This document shows positions 32,539-40,128 of a stretch of 46,935 nucleotides of DNA, in pieces. The first letter of the stretch is position 1. Each line of letters begins with the position of its first letter. Source of the DNA: Clostridia bacterium (lineage in GTDB: Bacteria > Bacillota > Clostridia > Oscillospirales > CAG-272); NCBI GenBank assembly GCA_017937845.1, contig JAGBCV010000031.1:1-46935 (forward strand), in the 5' to 3' direction. Both the position numbers and the translations under genes were made by a program. Below the pieces are notes generated by a model. That model saw only the letters and a list, made by a program, of their open reading frames with translations. It had not been told where the DNA came from and searched no databases.

Positions 32539-34475
32539 AAAAAGGTCAACCCCTGAACAAGCGACCGAAAGCCAAAAAGGGTACACTCGGCAGAGTGCTT
32601 CGCTTTGTAACAAAGTATTATAAAGGCGCGCTTGTCGTCGTTGTCATATGCCTTCTTGTCAGCGCGATGGTCAACTCCGTCGGCGGTCTTTTCACCAATA
32701 AATTCACCGAATATATTGAAGAAGGTCTGGATATTTTTGAGATTTACGGCAAGGATACCGCGCTTGCGCAGATCATGCCCAAGGTGACGACGACCATCAT
32801 TCTTCTTGTTTGCGTCTATCTCACGGGTCTTATCTGCAACTTCACGTGGACGCGCATCATGGCGTACGTTACCCAGGGTACGCTTCGCAATATGCGTAAC
32901 ACCATGTTTGAGACCATGCAGAAGCTCCCCATCAAATATTTCGATACCCATCCCCACGGCGATGTGATGAGCCATTATACCAATGATATCGATACGCTTC
33001 GCCAGCTCATTTCTCAAAGTATCCCGAGCTTGATTTCCTCGGGTATGATCCTCCTTTCGCTTCTTTTCATCATGCTCTATTTCAGCGTATGGCTGACGCT
33101 CGTCGTGCTTGCGGGCGGTTACTTGATGCTTTTCGTAACGAAGACCATCGGCGGTCGAAGCGCGCATTACTTTATTCGCCAGCAGAAATCGCTCGGTCAT
33201 GAAGAGGGCTATATCGAAGAAATGATGAACGGTCAGAAGGTCGTCAAGGTCTTCTGCCATGAAGAAGCCTGCAAAAAGGATTTCGATGAGATCAACGAAC
33301 AGCTTTTCCGTGATGCGGAAAGCGCAAACCGTTTCGCCAATATCCTCATGCCGATTCTCGGCAATATCGGTAACCTGCTTTACGTCGTCGTCGTTTTCAT
33401 CGGCGGTGCGCTCGTCATCAGCGGTAACGTTCCGAATCTTTCTCTTTCGGGCAAGCCCCTCGATATCGCCATTCTCGTTCCCTTTATCGGTATGACCCGT
33501 CAGTTCTGTATGAACGTCAACCAAGCTTCTCAGCACGTCAACTCCATTGCCATGGCGCTTGCGGGCGCATCCCGTATCTTTGACTTGCTTGACGAAACGC
33601 CCGAGGTCGATGACGGCTACGTTACGCTCGTCAATGCCGCTTACAATAAGCAGGGCGAGCTTGTGGAGACCGATAAGCATACCTCTCTTTGGGCTTGGAA
33701 GCATCCTCACGCCGCAGACGGCACCGTGACCTATACCCCTCTCAAGGGCGACGTTCGTTTGACAGACGTGGATTTCGGTTACGTTCCCGAAAAGACCGTT
33801 TTGCACGATATCACGCTCTTTGCTGAGCCCGGTCAAAAGGTCGCGTTCGTCGGCTCCACGGGCGCGGGTAAAACGACCATCACGAACCTGATCAACCGCT
33901 TCTACGATATCGCAGACGGTAAGGTTCGTTATGACGGCATCAACATCAATAAGATCAAAAAAGCAGACCTGCGCCGTTCGCTCGGTGTGGTCTTGCAGGA
34001 TACCAACCTTTTCACGGGTACGGTCATGGAAAATATCCGTTACGGACGCCTTGACGCGACGGACGAAGAGGTTTACGCGGCGGCGCAGCTTGCCAACGCG
34101 CATGACTTCATCACACGCCTTCCCGACGGCTATAACACGATGCTTACGGGTAACGGTGCAAGCCTTTCTCAGGGTCAGCGTCAGCTTCTTTCCATCGCGC
34201 GTGCCGCCGTTGCCGACCCGCCCGTTATGATTCTCGACGAGGCAACGTCCTCTATCGATACCAGAACGGAAGCGCTCGTTCAGCAGGGCATGGACGGTCT
34301 GATGTACGGCAGAACCGTTTTCGTCATCGCGCACCGTCTTTCCACGGTCCGCAACTCTGACGTGATCATGGTCCTTGACCACGGTCGCATCATCGAACGC
34401 GGCTCGCATGATAAGCTCATTGCCGAAAAGGGCAAGTATTATCAGCTTTATACCGGCGCGTTTGAGCTGGATTAA
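32535..34475 (+). CDS. ABC exporter half-transporter with canonical ATP site
   Basis: 646 residues. The membrane domain includes YFDTHPHGDVMSHYTNDID, the intracellular coupling region, and an extra stretch of about 45 residues (VNAAYNKQGELVETDKHTSL) lies before the ATP domain. The P-loop is GSTGAGKTTI, the signature LSQGQRQLLSIARAA, Walker B MILDEATSSID with the catalytic Glu, and the switch His is in VIAHRLST. It should form a heterodimer with the preceding protein and expel drugs or peptides. Confidence 0.93.
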   Translation: MKKGQPLNKRPKAKKGTLGRVLRFVTKYYKGALVVVVICLLVSAMVNSVGGLFTNKFTEYIEEGLDIFEIYGKDTALAQIMPKVTTTIILLVCVYLTGLICNFTWTRIMAYVTQGTLRNMRNTMFETMQKLPIKYFDTHPHGDVMSHYTNDIDTLRQLISQSIPSLISSGMILLSLLFIMLYFSVWLTLVVLAGGYLMLFVTKTIGGRSAHYFIRQQKSLGHEEGYIEEMMNGQKVVKVFCHEEACKKDFDEINEQLFRDAESANRFANILMPILGNIGNLLYVVVVFIGGALVISGNVPNLSLSGKPLDIAILVPFIGMTRQFCMNVNQASQHVNSIAMALAGASRIFDLLDETPEVDDGYVTLVNAAYNKQGELVETDKHTSLWAWKHPHAADGTVTYTPLKGDVRLTDVDFGYVPEKTVLHDITLFAEPGQKVAFVGSTGAGKTTITNLINRFYDIADGKVRYDGININKIKKADLRRSLGVVLQDTNLFTGTVMENIRYGRLDATDEEVYAAAQLANAHDFITRLPDGYNTMLTGNGASLSQGQRQLLSIARAAVADPPVMILDEATSSIDTRTEALVQQGMDGLMYGRTVFVIAHRLSTVRNSDVIMVLDHGRIIERGSHDKLIAEKGKYYQLYTGAFELD

Positions 34476-34513
34476 CATCGGTTCGATGTGCTTATAAAAA
34501 TCAAAATATCATG

Positions 34514-34589
34514 TAGGGCGGCTTGCCAATGGGCTGCCGAAGACTAAGAATCCAAATATTTTCGGCGGGATGTGGGCATCCCGCCCTAC
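34514..34589. repeat. GTAGGGCG palindromic intergenic repeat
   Basis: GTAGGGCGG at 34514 faces CCGCCCTAC at 34589, with GGGATGTGGGCATCCC inside. Same family as 24857-24925 and 38223-38250. Confidence 0.7.
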
Positions 34590-34623
34590 TTTCGTCGAAT
34601 TTATGTTGGATTACGTGTATATG

Positions 34624-34650
34624 AGAAAAGCACCCTCGGGGTGCTTTTCT
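34624..34650. terminator. Terminator-like hairpin upstream of XRE gene
   Basis: AGAAAAGCACCC and GGGTGCTTTTCT around TCG, followed by TCTTTGAA. It probably ends the ABC operon. The same hairpin plus tail recurs at 35763-35790. Confidence 0.75.
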
Positions 34651-34788
34651 TCTTTGAATATGGGTACAAAAATTCAACTTACGGTTAAAATCGCCTTTCC
34701 TATCGTTATCTTTACATTCCATTCCGTATATGATAAGATAAAAACAGAAACAAGCTTGTTTGATTTTTGAATGAAAGGTTGTATGTTT

Positions 34789-35754
34789 ATGAAAATTTTG
34801 ATTGGCGAAAACATCAAACGGCTTCGCCGCGAAAAGGATATGACACAGGAGGCGCTTGCGGAATATCTGAACGTTTCCATCGCTGCCGTCAGCAAATGGG
34901 AGAGAAACGAAACCTATCCCGATATCACCTTGCTTTTTCCGCTCGCGCAATTTTTCGGCGTTACCTTGGATACGCTGATGGGCTATGACGAGGCGAAGAT
35001 CAAAGGAGAGATCGATGCCGTGATGCAGGAATACAGGCATTTGTCTTGGAAAGAACGCACTCCGTTTATCACAAAGGCATATCACGATTATCCGAACAGC
35101 GACGTGATCATGTACCGCTATATGTGGGATATCGCGGGCGATTGGGCAGATAACGACCCCAAGGTGCTTCTTGAGAAAAAGGACGAGCTTCTTGCTATCT
35201 GCGACCGCATTTTCTCGATCTCCACAAATGAGAGTTTGCGTCTTGATACTTGGAATATGCGCGCAAAGATCCTTCACGCGGAGGGTAAGACCGAGGACGC
35301 GCTCGCCATTTACAACGAAAAATTTACGAGCTGGTATCATACGAAGGAGCAAAAGTCGGAGCAGCTTTTTGCCAAGGATACGCCTGAATTTCGCCGTTAC
35401 CTGCGAAATAATCTCTATGAGCTTTCCGATTTTGCCGCGGATAAGCGCATGAAAGAGATTTGGTTTTGTCATGACGATTCCGTTGCCGAAAAGACGGAAA
35501 AAAGCTTTGCGCTTGCCGGGGCGATGGGCGATATGTATGAAGCCGTCGGCGGAGCGGATATCTTATTTGCACAGTATTCCGTGTATTTGAGCTTAAAAAA
35601 TGCACTTCGCCGTTTTGGAGGTAAAGAGGAAGACCGTATACGCACCGACAAAGAAAGTCATCTCGTTGCGCTCAAGATCGATGCGCTTGCCAAAGAAGAC
35701 GAAAGCGTCATGGCGTATCTTTTGTATCGTTTTGGTGAAACACTTGTGAAATGA
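34789..35754 (+). CDS. XRE-family regulator with a large C-terminal helical domain
   Basis: About 321 residues. Residues 1-60 are a Cro/CI helix-turn-helix (IKRLRREKDMTQEALAEYLN, then SIAAVSKWERNETYPDI). The remainder (from EAKIKGEIDAVMQEY) is helical with a TPR-like tendency, matching a common Clostridial class of XRE proteins that sense peptides or cell state. GAAAGG is ten bases before the ATG at 34789; an ATG six bases upstream is possible. It stands alone between two copies of one terminator. Confidence 0.85.
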   Translation: MKILIGENIKRLRREKDMTQEALAEYLNVSIAAVSKWERNETYPDITLLFPLAQFFGVTLDTLMGYDEAKIKGEIDAVMQEYRHLSWKERTPFITKAYHDYPNSDVIMYRYMWDIAGDWADNDPKVLLEKKDELLAICDRIFSISTNESLRLDTWNMRAKILHAEGKTEDALAIYNEKFTSWYHTKEQKSEQLFAKDTPEFRRYLRNNLYELSDFAADKRMKEIWFCHDDSVAEKTEKSFALAGAMGDMYEAVGGADILFAQYSVYLSLKNALRRFGGKEEDRIRTDKESHLVALKIDALAKEDESVMAYLLYRFGETLVK

Positions 35755-35762
35755 TAGCGACA

Positions 35763-35790
35763 GAAAAAGCACCCTGCGGGGTGCTTTTCT
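35763..35790. terminator. Terminator after XRE gene
   Basis: Hairpin GAAAAAGCACCC/GGGTGCTTTTCT, then TTCTTTGAAAG. Nearly the same as 34624-34650. Confidence 0.8.
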
Positions 35791-35828
35791 TCTTTGAAAG
35801 CCTTAAAAGGAATGACTGCTACGTCCGC

Positions 35829-35997
35829 GAGATCCATTCGACTGCACACCGCCGCGTCATTCTGAGCGAAGGGCGAAGCCCGAAGTCGAAATTTTGCGTA
35901 AGCAAAATCGCCGTAGGCGGAATCTCCGGCGGTGTTCCGCTCAGGATGACCGCGCGGAAATATTCAAAGCTTGTGGTTGCCAGAGAAGTCTATTGAA
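35829..35997. repeat. Repeat C, copy 1 (degenerate MITE-like)
   Basis: Shares GAGATCCATTCGACT, GTCATTCTGAGCG, AGCCCGAAGTCGAAATTTTG, CGCTCAGGATGAC and TCTATTGAA with 41952-42119, in the same orientation. The GTCATTCTGAGCG/CGCTCAGGATGAC pair makes a long inner inverted repeat. Together with a linker this fills the gap to the GH20 gene. Confidence 0.85.
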
Positions 35998-36004
35998 TTT
36001 TATC

Positions 36005-36034
36005 TTGACAAATCGCGCTTTTTCGTGTTATGCT
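36005..36034 (+). promoter_or_regulatory. Putative promoter of GH20 gene
   Basis: TTGACA (36005-36010), 18 bases, TATGCT (36029-36034), 34 bases before the ATG. It lies just after repeat C. Confidence 0.6.
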
Positions 36035-36067
36035 GAAGATATCAATATGATGGATAGGAGATAAGCC

Positions 36068-37702
36068 ATGAAACATTTTGAAAAATTTGGCGTTATGATC
36101 GATTGCTCCCGTAATGCCGTTCCGAATCTGCAAGCCTTGAAGCGTTTTATTGAGATCCTTGCAAAAATGGGCTATAACTGCGTGATGCTCTATACAGAGG
36201 ATACCTATGAGATTCCGAGCGAACCGTTCTTCGGTTATAAGCGCGGCAAATATACCATCGAGGAATTGCGCGAGATCGATGACTACGCGGATTCCCTCGG
36301 TGTGGAAATGATCCCCTGTATTCAGACCTTGGCGCACGTCAATGCGCTGATGCGCTGGGAGCGCTTCAGAAAGATCCGCGATTGCAACGATATTTTGCTT
36401 GCAGGTGATGAACGTACCTATGCGCTCATCGATGCGATGTTTGATTCTCTTTCAAAATCGCTGCGCTCGCGTAAAATTCATATTGGCATGGACGAAGCGC
36501 ATATGGTCGGTCTTGGCAAATATCTTGACCGCAACGGATATCATAACCGCCATGAGATCTTGCTCGCGCATTTGAACCGTGTTTGTGAGATCGCGCGTCA
36601 ATACGGCTATGAGCCGATGATGTGGAACGATATGTTTTTCCGTCTTGACCTTGACGGCGATTATTACGTTCCCAAGGATAAGATCGGTACGTATCATATC
36701 TCCAAGGAGGTTTGCGATAAGGTCCCCTCTGACCTTTCGGGCGTATATTGGGATTATTACAATACCGACGCAACCGTTTACGACGCGATGATGTCGCTTT
36801 CAGATGAGCTTTCTCCCAATCGCGTATGGTTTGCGGGCGGCGCATGGTGCTGGGGTGGATTCACACCGCATAACCGTTACAGCATCCGCCGAAATGAGGT
36901 TGCGATTCCCGCTTGTATCCGCAACGGCGTGAAAAATGCGATCCTTACCATGTGGGGCGATGATGGCGGCGAAACACCGATCTTTGCCGTTTTGCCTGCG
37001 CTCATGCACGCGGCGGCGATGGCAGAGGGCATGACCGAGGACGAAATGAAAGCGAAATTCCTCGAGATCACAGGCGTTTCGTATGATGATATGATAACAC
37101 TTGACCTCCCTAATTATATTTACGGCAAGGAATACGGCACAGGCTCCTCGAACTATTCCAAAAACCGTCTTTATAACGATCCTTTCCTTGGTATCGTGGA
37201 TAAAAACAACGATAAGCCCGTTGACCCCAAGATATTTGCGGAATATGCAAAGCGCTTTTATGCAAACGCTGAAAAATATCCCGAGTTTGGTTATCTTTTC
37301 AAAACGCAGGCAACGCTTTGTGATATTTTGACGGAAAAATTTGACCTCGGTATCCGTACCCGTGAACTGTATGAAAAAGGTGACAAAGAGGGGCTTCGTG
37401 CGCTTGCCGAAGGAGATTATACGCTTTTCTGTGAGAAATGGGAGGCGTTCTATACGGCGTTCCGTTATCAGTGGGAAACGGTCAATAAGACCTATGGCTT
37501 TGAAATGCAGGATATGCGCCTTGGCGGACTTCTCGTGCGCGTGAAAAATTGCAAGCGCAGACTTCTTGATTTTGCGGACGGAAAGCTTGATGGTATTGCG
37601 GAATTGGAAGAAGCGGTCTTGCCGCATGACGGCGGTAACGCAGGTCAATGGCATCATGCGTATTCCGCGGCAAGCATTGCCATGAATTATATCAGTATGT
37701 GA
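36068..37702 (+). CDS. GH20-family beta-N-acetylhexosaminidase-like protein
   Basis: 544 residues. The N-terminal TIM-barrel strands MGYNCVMLYTEDTYEIP and GVEMIPCIQTLAHVN are followed by the catalytic pair Asp142-Glu143 in KIHIGMDEAHMVG, in which the Glu is the acid/base and the Asp holds the substrate N-acetyl group. YGYEPMMWNDMFFR continues the barrel. A helical C-terminal domain of about 150 residues follows. There is no signal peptide, so it should trim imported N-acetylhexosaminides in the cytoplasm. AGGAG precedes the ATG. Substrate is inferred from family only. Confidence 0.85.
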   Translation: MKHFEKFGVMIDCSRNAVPNLQALKRFIEILAKMGYNCVMLYTEDTYEIPSEPFFGYKRGKYTIEELREIDDYADSLGVEMIPCIQTLAHVNALMRWERFRKIRDCNDILLAGDERTYALIDAMFDSLSKSLRSRKIHIGMDEAHMVGLGKYLDRNGYHNRHEILLAHLNRVCEIARQYGYEPMMWNDMFFRLDLDGDYYVPKDKIGTYHISKEVCDKVPSDLSGVYWDYYNTDATVYDAMMSLSDELSPNRVWFAGGAWCWGGFTPHNRYSIRRNEVAIPACIRNGVKNAILTMWGDDGGETPIFAVLPALMHAAAMAEGMTEDEMKAKFLEITGVSYDDMITLDLPNYIYGKEYGTGSSNYSKNRLYNDPFLGIVDKNNDKPVDPKIFAEYAKRFYANAEKYPEFGYLFKTQATLCDILTEKFDLGIRTRELYEKGDKEGLRALAEGDYTLFCEKWEAFYTAFRYQWETVNKTYGFEMQDMRLGGLLVRVKNCKRRLLDFADGKLDGIAELEEAVLPHDGGNAGQWHHAYSAASIAMNYISM

Positions 37703-37719
37703 TACAAAAAAGGTGTTCT

Positions 37720-38208
37720 ATGCGTTTTTACGGTTGGAATATTTTATACGTCATCATCAGCATTTTTCTCTATATCACCTTCCGCTTTGGCGTGGAGCAT
37801 TATTTGCGATATACTAAAAACAGTAAGACCTTTATCCGAAAAAATCAGCAGGGCTTTTGGAATTATTGGTTTTATCTCAAAATGCGTTCGGAATTGAACT
37901 TGTTTTATTGGCTGAATGCGCTTTTGCTCCCCTTGACGCTTGCGTACTTAGTTTTGACGGTTTCGCTGGGCTGGCTTTCTTTTATGCAGATACCCATCGC
38001 GGTTTTGTCGGCGCTTTTGTGTATCGTGCAGATTCCGTCGGTCCTGCTTTCAGGAAAATATGATAATCTTTGGTATCATGGTAAAGTGTTCCTTTGGCTC
38101 AGGCGAAATCCCGCAGGCGGAGGATGGGATAGCTCTCTCTTCCATATCGTCGGGCTGCTTGGTATCGTGGCTTTTGTGATCTATAATATTTGTTCGGCAA
38201 TTTTGTAA
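37720..38208 (+). CDS. Membrane protein of unknown function
   Basis: About 162 residues with four hydrophobic segments (NILYVIISIFLYITF, NALLLPLTLAYLVLTVSL, IPIAVLSALLCIVQIP and LLGIVAFVIYNICSAIL) joined by basic loops. I do not recognise a family. AAAGGTG is the binding site and the ATG at 37720 gives the best start; a longer in-frame reading would overlap GH20. It lies 17 bases after GH20 and is probably co-transcribed. Confidence 0.7.
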   Translation: MRFYGWNILYVIISIFLYITFRFGVEHYLRYTKNSKTFIRKNQQGFWNYWFYLKMRSELNLFYWLNALLLPLTLAYLVLTVSLGWLSFMQIPIAVLSALLCIVQIPSVLLSGKYDNLWYHGKVFLWLRRNPAGGGWDSSLFHIVGLLGIVAFVIYNICSAIL

Positions 38209-38221
38209 CATACGCTCGTGT

Positions 38222-38365
38222 ATGTAGGGCGAGATGCCCACATCTCGCCGTCGATGTTTGTCTTTTTGCTTTCGGCTACATGAAATTTTTGATTTTGAGT
38301 GAGCATATCGAACTCGCGTGAATAAATAGCAAACGGAGTACCTGCGATGCAGGTGCTCCGTTGTT
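38222..38365. repeat. Half GTAGGGCG repeat and hairpin
   Basis: GTAGGGCGAGATGCCCACAT opens a stem (GGCGAGATG/CATCTCGCC) near 38225-38250, the only visible end of a GTAGGGCG repeat. A second hairpin AACGGAGTACCTGC/GCAGGTGCTCCGTT at 38331-38365 lies next to the sigma-factor stop and can end both flanking transcripts. Confidence 0.6.
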
Positions 38366-38400
38366 TATATATAGAGGATCGCTCGAATCGACCTCGTCGT

Positions 38401-40023
38401 TTATTTCTCGCAAAGGATCATAGCGGGCGCGCGGAATTTGCCGTCCTTTCCGCGCATGGAAAGGGGGTAAATTTCGTCATTTGAAAGAAAGAGCATTTCC
38501 ATGGCATCTCTCGCAGGGAAATATCGCATATATTCCAGATAATCCCAAACGTGAGCGGGCGGGTCTATCTTGTTTGAGCGAAGATGTGCTTCAAGGTCAT
38601 GTCCGATGACCTCCAAAATGCGTGTTTTCGTTTGCCCGAGAAGTGCGCGGAAAGCCTTTTCGTCCTCTTCTTTGAAAAACGGAATGGCAAGGCGAAGTCC
38701 GTCCTCCGTTTTTTCGAGAATATCGATTTCAATGAGATTGGGAATCACATCAAGGTCAACGGTTCCCAGATTTTCCTCGTTTTTCTGTGCGATGTCATAA
38801 AGAAGCGTTTCCAAACGAATATTGGGATTAAACTGATAGGTTTCATGCGTCGGACCAAGTTGGGAGCTGTAATCTGAGAGTGTGTATTGCTTGCCGCCGA
38901 TGGTGCTTTTGCGCCGATATTTGCCCGAAATATAGTATGCTTGGCGTTCGGTATCCTTGTTTTCGGGATGTATGTGTCCCATCGCGTGCCAAGAGCCGTT
39001 GTAGGGACGCTTGGCGTTGCTCATGATCGGCTTTTCTTGGTAGATCTGTTTTTCTGTTTCCCAAATGACACAGAGCAATGCTTCAAGACCGAAAAAGGAA
39101 AGCGCACTTCGTTTTACGGTGTCGGGTTCGTTTGCGAGGTACGGCTCGCGGAGAAGCGCTTCAAAGGCTTTCTTGAGAATCCCGTCAACCTTGCTTCGAT
39201 GCGTATTCACAAATGCTTTCTGCGCTTCAAAGCGTGTTTCCGCATCTTCGGGGAAGTACATAATAAATCGCGTGCTGTATTTTCCGCCGTCGCTGACCTG
39301 CATCAGCTCTGCTTGGACGAGCTTATCCAGCGCAGATTCCACATAACAAGTGGCAACGCCGAGCGTTTTGGCAAGCTCCACAGCGGTGAGCGGTTTTTTG
39401 TACGCGCAAATGAGGAGGTTTTGCATCAAAAGATCGTTTTGATAACAAAAAGGACTGCTATCCCATCCGGCCGACCCGCAAATGCCGATGTTCATGGTTT
39501 TTGGTTCGTAGCTTGGTGTATCGAAATTTTTCATGGTAAGACCCTTTCTGAGCGTTTTTCTTCCCGTATCCAAACGGCTTTTGACCGTCCCCTGCGGTAA
39601 GGAAAGCGCGTCTGCGATGCTTTCAACGGATTCTCCCTTGAAATAAAACCGTACGATGGCTTCCCGATATTTCTTTGCAAGAAAGGCGATCTCACGTCGA
39701 AGCTCTTCTGCTTCTTCTCTCGAAATCAGTGTTTCCTCGGCGCTTTTTTCGTCGGATGCCAGCATATACAGGCTCTCGTCGTCGATGGACATGACGACCG
39801 TGCCGTATTTTTGGCGCAGACGCGCGTGGAAAATATTTTCCATCACTTGCATGAGATAAGCTTCTGCGTTTTCAATGACCGTTCCCTTGGCTTCGGCACG
39901 CAGAGCGGCAAGCACAGCTTCGCTGACAAGGTCGGCGGCGTCTTGATCATTTCCCGTTTTGTATGCTGCGGTACGCATGAGCCTTGGAAACAGAGCTTCG
40001 ATCGGCAGATTGGTCTTTTGCAT
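38401..40023 (-). CDS. ECF sigma factor with long C-terminal extension
   Basis: 540 residues. Residues 1-165 are a sigma factor: region 2 (NDQDAADLVSEAVLAALRA, AEAYLMQVMENIFHARLRQKY) and region 4 (KYREAIVRFYFKGESVESIADAL, QGTVKSRLDTGRKTLRK). The rest begins with NIGICGSAGWDSSPFCYQNDLL, has a winged-helix-like part (KPLTAVELAKTLGVATCYVESALDKLVQAEL), and ends in a large globular domain of about 280 residues that I do not recognise. The extension may act as a built-in sensor or anti-sigma. It is downstream of a serine hydrolase gene (105-base gap). AGGA precedes the ATG. Confidence 0.85.
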   Translation of the reverse strand: MQKTNLPIEALFPRLMRTAAYKTGNDQDAADLVSEAVLAALRAEAKGTVIENAEAYLMQVMENIFHARLRQKYGTVVMSIDDESLYMLASDEKSAEETLISREEAEELRREIAFLAKKYREAIVRFYFKGESVESIADALSLPQGTVKSRLDTGRKTLRKGLTMKNFDTPSYEPKTMNIGICGSAGWDSSPFCYQNDLLMQNLLICAYKKPLTAVELAKTLGVATCYVESALDKLVQAELMQVSDGGKYSTRFIMYFPEDAETRFEAQKAFVNTHRSKVDGILKKAFEALLREPYLANEPDTVKRSALSFFGLEALLCVIWETEKQIYQEKPIMSNAKRPYNGSWHAMGHIHPENKDTERQAYYISGKYRRKSTIGGKQYTLSDYSSQLGPTHETYQFNPNIRLETLLYDIAQKNEENLGTVDLDVIPNLIEIDILEKTEDGLRLAIPFFKEEDEKAFRALLGQTKTRILEVIGHDLEAHLRSNKIDPPAHVWDYLEYMRYFPARDAMEMLFLSNDEIYPLSMRGKDGKFRAPAMILCEK

Positions 40024-40076
40024 GGTGTCCTCCGTTTTTTGTTTGGTTACGTTTTCTTGAAAGCTTTCATTGTGAT

Positions 40077-40104
40077 AGTCGGAAAAACGGGATTTTGGGT
40101 CGAT
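40077..40104 (-). promoter_or_regulatory. Weak match to the shared ECF promoter layout
   Basis: On the minus strand ATCGACC (40098-40104), 17 bases, then GACTATC (from 40080). Only the ACC and GACT parts match the two stronger copies at 17797 and 19541. It lies 54 bases before the sigma start. Confidence 0.35.
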
Positions 40105-40128
40105 GATTTTTGAAAAAATTTGAAAAAT

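Noticed and set aside
30658..34478. Two long minus-strand open frames of about 650 residues each
   Set aside because: They mirror the two ABC exporter genes. Their composition (rich in Asp, Arg and His) is typical of antisense frames.
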